This document shows positions 59,915 through 64,000 of a DNA stretch of 64,000 nt, one piece after another (position 1 is the first letter of the stretch; each line of letters begins with the position of its first letter). Below the pieces are notes generated by a model. That model did not search any database and had not been told where the DNA came from. It was given only the letters and a program-made list of their open reading frames with translations. The DNA is from Pseudomonas sp. R76 (lineage in GTDB: Bacteria > Pseudomonadota > Gammaproteobacteria > Pseudomonadales > Pseudomonadaceae): positions 5,208,001 to 5,272,000 of the forward strand of contig NZ_CP019428.1 of the NCBI RefSeq assembly GCF_009834565.1, given 5' to 3'. The position numbers and the translations under genes are program-made.

Positions 59915-61165
59915 ATGCTGAGCTGGGACGAATTCGACAAAGAAGAAGAAGGCGAAGTAGCCGCTAAAGGCGCCAACGCCGGCCACGCCACCGAAGCCAA
60001 CATGGACCGCCTCGACGGTGCCGGCGCCGCCGCCGCCATCGAAGCTCGCGCCGTCACCGCCAGTGACTCCGCCGCCATCGTGCGCGCCAAGGCCGCCCTC
60101 GACAAACTCGACGTCGCCGAAGGCCTCGCCGAACTCGAAGGCTCCGCCGCCCGCGTCGCGGTTGACGAAAAGCGCATGATCAACTGCCGCGCCGACCTCA
60201 ACCAACTCGTGCCTTTCAAGTACGACTGGGCCTGGCAGAAATACCTCGACGGCTGCGCCAACCACTGGATGCCGCAAGAGGTCAACATGACCGCCGACAT
60301 CGCCCTGTGGAAAAACCCCGAAGGCCTGACCGATGACGAACGCCGCATCGTCATGCGCAACCTCGGCTTCTTCTCCACCGCCGACTCCCTGGTTGCCAAC
60401 AACCTGGTGCTGGCCGTGTACCGCCTGATCACCAACCCGGAGTGCCGCCAGTACATCCTGCGCCAGGCCTTCGAAGAAGCGATCCACACCCACGCCTACC
60501 AGTACTGCATCGAATCGCTGGCCATGGATGAAGGCGAAATCTTCAACATGTACCACGAGATTCCATCGGTCGCCAAAAAGGCCGCCTGGGGCTTGAAGTA
60601 CACCCGTTCGATCTCCGACCCGAAGTTCGAAACCGGCACCGTCGAGACTGATAAAGAGCTGCTGCGCAACCTGGTCGCCTACTACTGCGTCCTGGAAGGC
60701 ATCTTCTTCTACTGCGGCTTCACCCAGATTCTGTCCATGGGCCGTCGCAATAAAATGACCGGCGTGGCTGAGCAGTTCCAGTACATCCTGCGTGACGAGT
60801 CGATGCACCTGAACTTCGGTATCGATGTGATCAACCAGATCAAAATCGAAAACCCGCATTTGTGGGATGCCGAGATGAAGGAAGAAGCGACCCAGATGAT
60901 TCTGCAAGGGACTCAGCTGGAGATCGAGTACGCACGTGACACCATGCCGCGTGGGGTGTTGGGGATGAATGCGGCGATGATGGAGGACTATCTGAAGTTC
61001 ATCGCGAATCGTCGTTTGTCGCAGATTGGGTTGAAGGAAGAGTATCCAGGGACGACGAATCCGTTCCCTTGGATGAGCGAGATTATGGATTTGAAGAAAG
61101 AGAAAAACTTCTTCGAAACCCGCGTGATCGAGTATCAAACCGGCGGCGCGCTGAGCTGGGATTGA
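59915..61165 (+). CDS. nrdB: ribonucleoside-diphosphate reductase beta subunit (class Ia)
   Basis: Houses the diiron-tyrosyl radical for NrdA. ATG 59915 gives 416 aa with an unusual Ala-rich N-terminal extension of ~85 residues. Iron ligands: D in [13 protein letters not shown] and H in [14 protein letters not shown] in [10 protein letters not shown] and H in [11 protein letters not shown]. The tyrosyl radical Tyr (EAIHTHAY, equivalent to E. coli Y122) is present, so it is not the Phe-type class Ic. nrdA is not within this window upstream. Confidence 0.95.
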   Translation: MLSWDEFDKEEEGEVAAKGANAGHATEANMDRLDGAGAAAAIEARAVTASDSAAIVRAKAALDKLDVAEGLAELEGSAARVAVDEKRMINCRADLNQLVPFKYDWAWQKYLDGCANHWMPQEVNMTADIALWKNPEGLTDDERRIVMRNLGFFSTADSLVANNLVLAVYRLITNPECRQYILRQAFEEAIHTHAYQYCIESLAMDEGEIFNMYHEIPSVAKKAAWGLKYTRSISDPKFETGTVETDKELLRNLVAYYCVLEGIFFYCGFTQILSMGRRNKMTGVAEQFQYILRDESMHLNFGIDVINQIKIENPHLWDAEMKEEATQMILQGTQLEIEYARDTMPRGVLGMNAAMMEDYLKFIANRRLSQIGLKEEYPGTTNPFPWMSEIMDLKKEKNFFETRVIEYQTGGALSWD

Positions 61166-61186
61166 TTCCTAAGCCAAGCAACATTA

Positions 61187-61216
61187 AGAAGCCCTGACAT
61201 GTTCAGGGCTTTTTTA
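61187..61216 (+). terminator. terminator of nrdB
   Basis: GCCCTGA (61191-61197) pairs with TCAGGGC (61203-61209), then T7. The gap to 61482 also contains CCCAACGTAG (~61324) and its inverse CTACGTTGGG (~61434), of unknown meaning. Confidence 0.88.
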
Positions 61217-61482
61217 TGCCTCCTTTGATCTGCATAGGAGCCGTCTTACACCAAAATCATCCATAGAAAGGTTGATACGAATTTCGATGCTAAATAGTCT
61301 CGTCTACCGGTGCCTAAGAAACGCCCAACGTAGCTGCTAGCCTCAATCACACAGTCAAGAAACCGCATGGCCAATCATGCGGAATGAATGCTGTATCGAG
61401 GCCAAGCAAGTTGGAGTTTCTTAAAATCCGCTCTCTACGTTGGGTTTCCACCCTTCTGTAAATCACGTAGAGGTCATAGGAA

Positions 61483-62061
61483 GTGTCTAGCCAATATCTA
61501 CTCAACTTGCCTAATGCTGAAGGTATGCTCACATCCGAGCTTTCAATTGCCTTAGTTTTTACTCGTCATAATCTTCAATTACACGCCCTCCTTCTAGAAA
61601 ACCAAGCGTGGTTCTGTGCGCGTGACCTTGGACGTTTGATGGGGTGGTGCTTAGATGAGCGCACGACTCGCAAGCTCGATGAAGACCAACGAAAAACTCT
61701 AAAACTGCTGTTCCACGGTCAGCCCGAAGAAATGCTGATGATCAGCGAATCCGGTGCTTACGCGCTGCTGGTCTATCACTACACCCCTGGGAATCGCCTT
61801 CTGCGTAGTTGGCTCACTCATGAAGTAGTTCCAACGTTGAGGGACGAGCGTCAGCCACCAACGGTGGAACGACCGTTGTTGAGCATGTTGGATTGGCCGG
61901 AGATGTCGTTGAACCTGCTGCATTGGCAAGATGAAGGCTGGATAAGACTTCGGGATATGCCGTATTTACTGGTTAATCGGACCTATCGGAGGGAGTCAGC
62001 AAAGACTCCGTGGTGGCGAAAGCTCACCCAACCTTTCCGAATGAAGCAGCGAATGCACTGA
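61483..62061 (+). CDS. BRO-N domain protein
   Basis: 192 aa with a prophage-antirepressor-like BRO-N domain: LHALLLENQAWFCARDLGRLMGW and MISESGAYALLVYHYTPGNRLLRSWLTHEVVPTLR. The C-terminal part (~120-192) has WxxP-type motifs and a basic end, unknown. Start is uncertain: GTG 61483 or ATG 61525 (MLTSELSIALVF). Widespread in Pseudomonas chromosomes, likely phage-derived. Lower GC than neighbours. Confidence 0.75.
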   Translation: MSSQYLLNLPNAEGMLTSELSIALVFTRHNLQLHALLLENQAWFCARDLGRLMGWCLDERTTRKLDEDQRKTLKLLFHGQPEEMLMISESGAYALLVYHYTPGNRLLRSWLTHEVVPTLRDERQPPTVERPLLSMLDWPEMSLNLLHWQDEGWIRLRDMPYLLVNRTYRRESAKTPWWRKLTQPFRMKQRMH

Positions 62062-62160
62062 CGCAAACGAACGGCAAGTCCCACCGATTCGTAGGAAATT
62101 TCGTAGACGTCATAATGGCTACTCAGTATCGTCCGAGGGTTTTCTACCCTCGGCGGCTGT

Positions 62161-62874
62161 ATGGATACGAAAAAAAGTAATACCGGATGGAGCGATCAGG
62201 AGCTTGAAGCGTCCGTCGATGGCTACCTGAAAATGTGGACGCTTGAACGAAGTGGGCAAGCCTTCAAAAAGTCAGATGAGAACCGGTTACTGCGAGAGGG
62301 TCCACTCAACCTGCGCAGCGCTTCGTCAATTGAATATCGCATGCAGAACATCTCTGCGGTATTTGAACAGCTAGGTTTGCGACGTATCACTGGCTATATG
62401 CCTGCGAAAAACATCGGTGCCGGAGTGAGTGAACGTATTCGCAAGGTGCTAGCAACAAAACCTGGCCTGCACGCTGAGCTTGGTCTGACAGCTGTAGATA
62501 AGCCACTGCCCGGCGAGCGCCCGCCCTTTTCGAAGCCTTTCCTTGTAATTGAGCCACAAGGCATTCTGAATCCGCGACAGTTGTTTACTGTCAGTCTTTC
62601 TTACGCACGCGCCGATCATGTGCGTAAGCTGGTTCTACAGTTTGCGAATGGGGTCTGCGAAGGTTGCAATTTGCCCGCGCCATTCGCTGGGATTGATGGC
62701 CAGCCATTTCTTGAAGTACATCACGTCAAGCACCTCGCCCAGAAGGGTTCGGATCGCACGACCAATGCTGTAGCCTTGTGCCCCAATTGCCATCAGCGTT
62801 GTCACCGGTCGAGTGACCGGGATGCTTTCACCGAGTCGCTTTACGCCAAGATCGGAAGATTGGCACGCGAGTAA
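62161..62874 (+). CDS. HNH endonuclease-domain protein
   Basis: 237 aa. N-terminal ~110 residues are a helical domain (MWTLERSGQAFKKSDENRLLREGPLNLRSASSIEYRMQNISAVF), found in some HNH nucleases. C-terminus is a zinc-bound HNH: CEGC, FLEVHHVKHLAQKGSDRTTNAVALCPNCHQRCH. Could be a restriction or defence nuclease. Start ATG 62161 has no obvious ribosome binding site. Confidence 0.8.
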   Translation: MDTKKSNTGWSDQELEASVDGYLKMWTLERSGQAFKKSDENRLLREGPLNLRSASSIEYRMQNISAVFEQLGLRRITGYMPAKNIGAGVSERIRKVLATKPGLHAELGLTAVDKPLPGERPPFSKPFLVIEPQGILNPRQLFTVSLSYARADHVRKLVLQFANGVCEGCNLPAPFAGIDGQPFLEVHHVKHLAQKGSDRTTNAVALCPNCHQRCHRSSDRDAFTESLYAKIGRLARE

Positions 62875-62934
62875 ACTCCTGCTGTCACACCTGATGAACG
62901 CTCAAAAAATACCAGATAGGACCGAGGCCCACCC

Positions 62935-63591
62935 GTGAACCCAGACATGCTCGAAGCCGGCCCCGCTGACGCCAAAGTACTTTCCGTCTTTGACTTCGAC
63001 GGCACCCTGACCCATCACGACAGTTTCGTGCCCTTCCTCAAGTTTGCCTTTGGCCCCGGTGAGTTTTATGGCCGGATGGTCAAGCTGGCGGTGCCTGGGC
63101 TGCGCTTTTTGCTGCGGCAGATCAGCCGGGATGAGTTGAAGGCGCAGTTGATCCGCACCTTTATGACGGGGGTGGAGAAGGCGTGGGTGCAGCAGAAGGC
63201 TGAGGAGTATTGCCAGAAGAATTGGGCGCGGTTGATGCGCCCGGCAGGGGTTCTTTCGGTAGAGCAGGAGTTGGGCTCGGGGGCGGTGGTGACGCTGTGT
63301 TCGGCGTCGCCGGCGTTGGTGTTGCAGCCGTTTGCGAATCGGTTGGGGATCAAGTTGATTGGTACTGAGCTTGAAGTGGTCGACGGGGTGTTGACGGGCA
63401 AGCTCACGGGGAATAATTGCCGCTGTGAGAATAAGGTGCTGCGGCTTGAGGCGGTGTATGGGGATTTGGGCGAGTATCGGCTGAGAGCTTGGGGCGATAC
63501 GCGTGGGGATCGGGAGTTGTTGGCGGCGGCGCAGGATGCGCATTTTCGGCATTTTCATTCGAAGAAGAAGCAGGGCAAGTTGCAGCGGTGA
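62935..63591 (+). CDS. HAD-superfamily (subclass IB) phosphatase
   Basis: 218 aa. Motif I DFDGTLTHHD (nucleophile and acid Asp), motif II VTLCSASP, motif III-like ENKVLRLEAVYGD and acidic GDTRGDRELL. Phosphoserine-phosphatase-like HAD-IB. GTG 62935 follows GAGG; ATG 62947 is an alternative. Substrate unknown. Confidence 0.88.
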   Translation: MNPDMLEAGPADAKVLSVFDFDGTLTHHDSFVPFLKFAFGPGEFYGRMVKLAVPGLRFLLRQISRDELKAQLIRTFMTGVEKAWVQQKAEEYCQKNWARLMRPAGVLSVEQELGSGAVVTLCSASPALVLQPFANRLGIKLIGTELEVVDGVLTGKLTGNNCRCENKVLRLEAVYGDLGEYRLRAWGDTRGDRELLAAAQDAHFRHFHSKKKQGKLQR

Positions 63592-63669
63592 TGCGGGTGG
63601 GTGGGGTCGGCGGGTGGGCCGAGGCGATCCCATCGCTGCCTCGCTGGGGCTCGAGAGCTCCCACATTTG

Positions 63670-63699
63670 ATCGGTGCCAGATAGATAGCGCACTAGCAT
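63670..63699 (-). pseudogene. vapC remnant (first ten codons)
   Basis: ATG 63699 lies at normal vapB-vapC spacing. The codons give MLVRYLSGTD, like the VapC PIN-domain start (MLxYLLDTN), then the frame runs into TGTGGGAGCTCTCGAG repeat-like DNA. The toxin body is gone. Confidence 0.55.
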
Positions 63700-63713
63700 G
63701 GGGTGCTGGGGGT

Positions 63714-63953
63714 CTAGTCTTCAAAGGACTCTCGGTCCTGCTGTTTCGGCTGGGTTCTTTCAGGCATGAAGTCGCTGGAGACGAATTCAGGGTCTAGGAA
63801 GAAGCTGTCCCAGGTATTTTCTGCTGGAGCAATGATTTGCTCATTGCCCATCGCGCGCACCGTTATATCTGCTGCCCCTGCCGGGAGATGCAAATCTGCT
63901 GGGGTGCAGACTGTTTGTTCTCGGTTGCCTGAGTTAATTTTTGTTTGATGCAT
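63714..63953 (-). CDS. vapB: VapB-type antitoxin (orphan)
   Basis: 79-aa AbrB/SpoVT-fold antitoxin: HLPAGAADITVRAMGNEQIIAPAENTWDSFFLDPEFVSSDFMPERTQPKQQDRESF, with the typical C-terminal WDSFF and FMxERxQPxQQxRE toxin-binding end. Start ATG 63953 has GGAGGAG seven bases upstream. Its vapC partner is reduced to a short remnant. Confidence 0.82.
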   Translation of the reverse strand: MHQTKINSGNREQTVCTPADLHLPAGAADITVRAMGNEQIIAPAENTWDSFFLDPEFVSSDFMPERTQPKQQDRESFED

Positions 63954-64000
63954 AGGCGTACTCCTCCTGGTTGGTTAAAGACAATACAAGTCAGATGGCT

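Overview
The window is chromosomal DNA of a Pseudomonas, most likely the P. fluorescens group. Evidence: gene orders cheR-cheV / flgA-flgM-flgN-flgZ, rsmA-lysC-alaS and aotJQMOP-argR-aruCFGDBE-acsA, an AmrZ orthologue, Pseudomonas-type intergenic REP inverted repeats, and high-GC codon use. Species cannot be fixed from the sequence alone.

Layout. (1) 1-7100: end of a hypothetical gene, the flagellar/chemotaxis block cheR, cheV (minus) and flgA, flgM, flgN, flgZ (plus), and an MFS transporter. (2) 7144-24711: a 17.6-kb integrated element bounded by 45-bp direct repeats that are the 3' end of a tRNA-Arg(CCT). It carries a tyrosine integrase, AlpA-like regulators, small orfs, a TOPRIM/VirE-type primase-helicase followed by an iteron-rich putative origin, a serine recombinase, a toxin-antitoxin-like pair, a secreted EndA-type nuclease, and a late-type module ending in a tape-measure-like protein with a lytic transglycosylase domain. 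No capsid, portal or large terminase gene is present, so I read it as a phage-satellite (PICI/P4-like) element. (3) 24744-28100: a small membrane-protein pair behind a sigma54 promoter with twin palindromic upstream sites, amrZ, mgtE. (4) 28097-35041: tRNA-Arg(ACG) x2, tRNA-Ser(GCT), rsmA/csrA, lysC, alaS, ltaE, and an FMN-riboswitch-controlled RibH2-type lumazine synthase. (5) 35221-43161: the arginine succinyltransferase (AST/aru) pathway astE-orf-astB-astD-aruG-aruF-aruC, with ArgR boxes upstream of aruC. (6) 43467-49963: a giant DUF6543/leucine-rich-repeat protein gene, split by a 1448-bp IS30-family element with perfect 27-bp inverted repeats and a 3-bp target duplication. (7) 49964-55360: argR and the arginine/ornithine ABC uptake operon aotJQMOP, with an ArgR box upstream of aotJ. 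(8) 55811-56630: 262-bp tandem repeats and REP elements. (9) 56714-63953: acsA, a DUF2790 protein, nrdB with a long structured leader, a BRO-N/HNH islet, a HAD hydrolase and a decayed vapBC locus.

How the parts work together: aot genes import arginine/ornithine, ArgR senses the supply, and aru/ast enzymes convert arginine to glutamate and succinate. The flagellar block times assembly (FlgM anti-sigma28 with a sigma28 promoter) and couples motility to c-di-GMP (FlgZ). AmrZ and RsmA are global motility/biofilm regulators. The element at the tRNA is the main accessory region and holds most of the uncharacterised biology, including a leader RNA with mutually exclusive pairings over a ribosome binding site.
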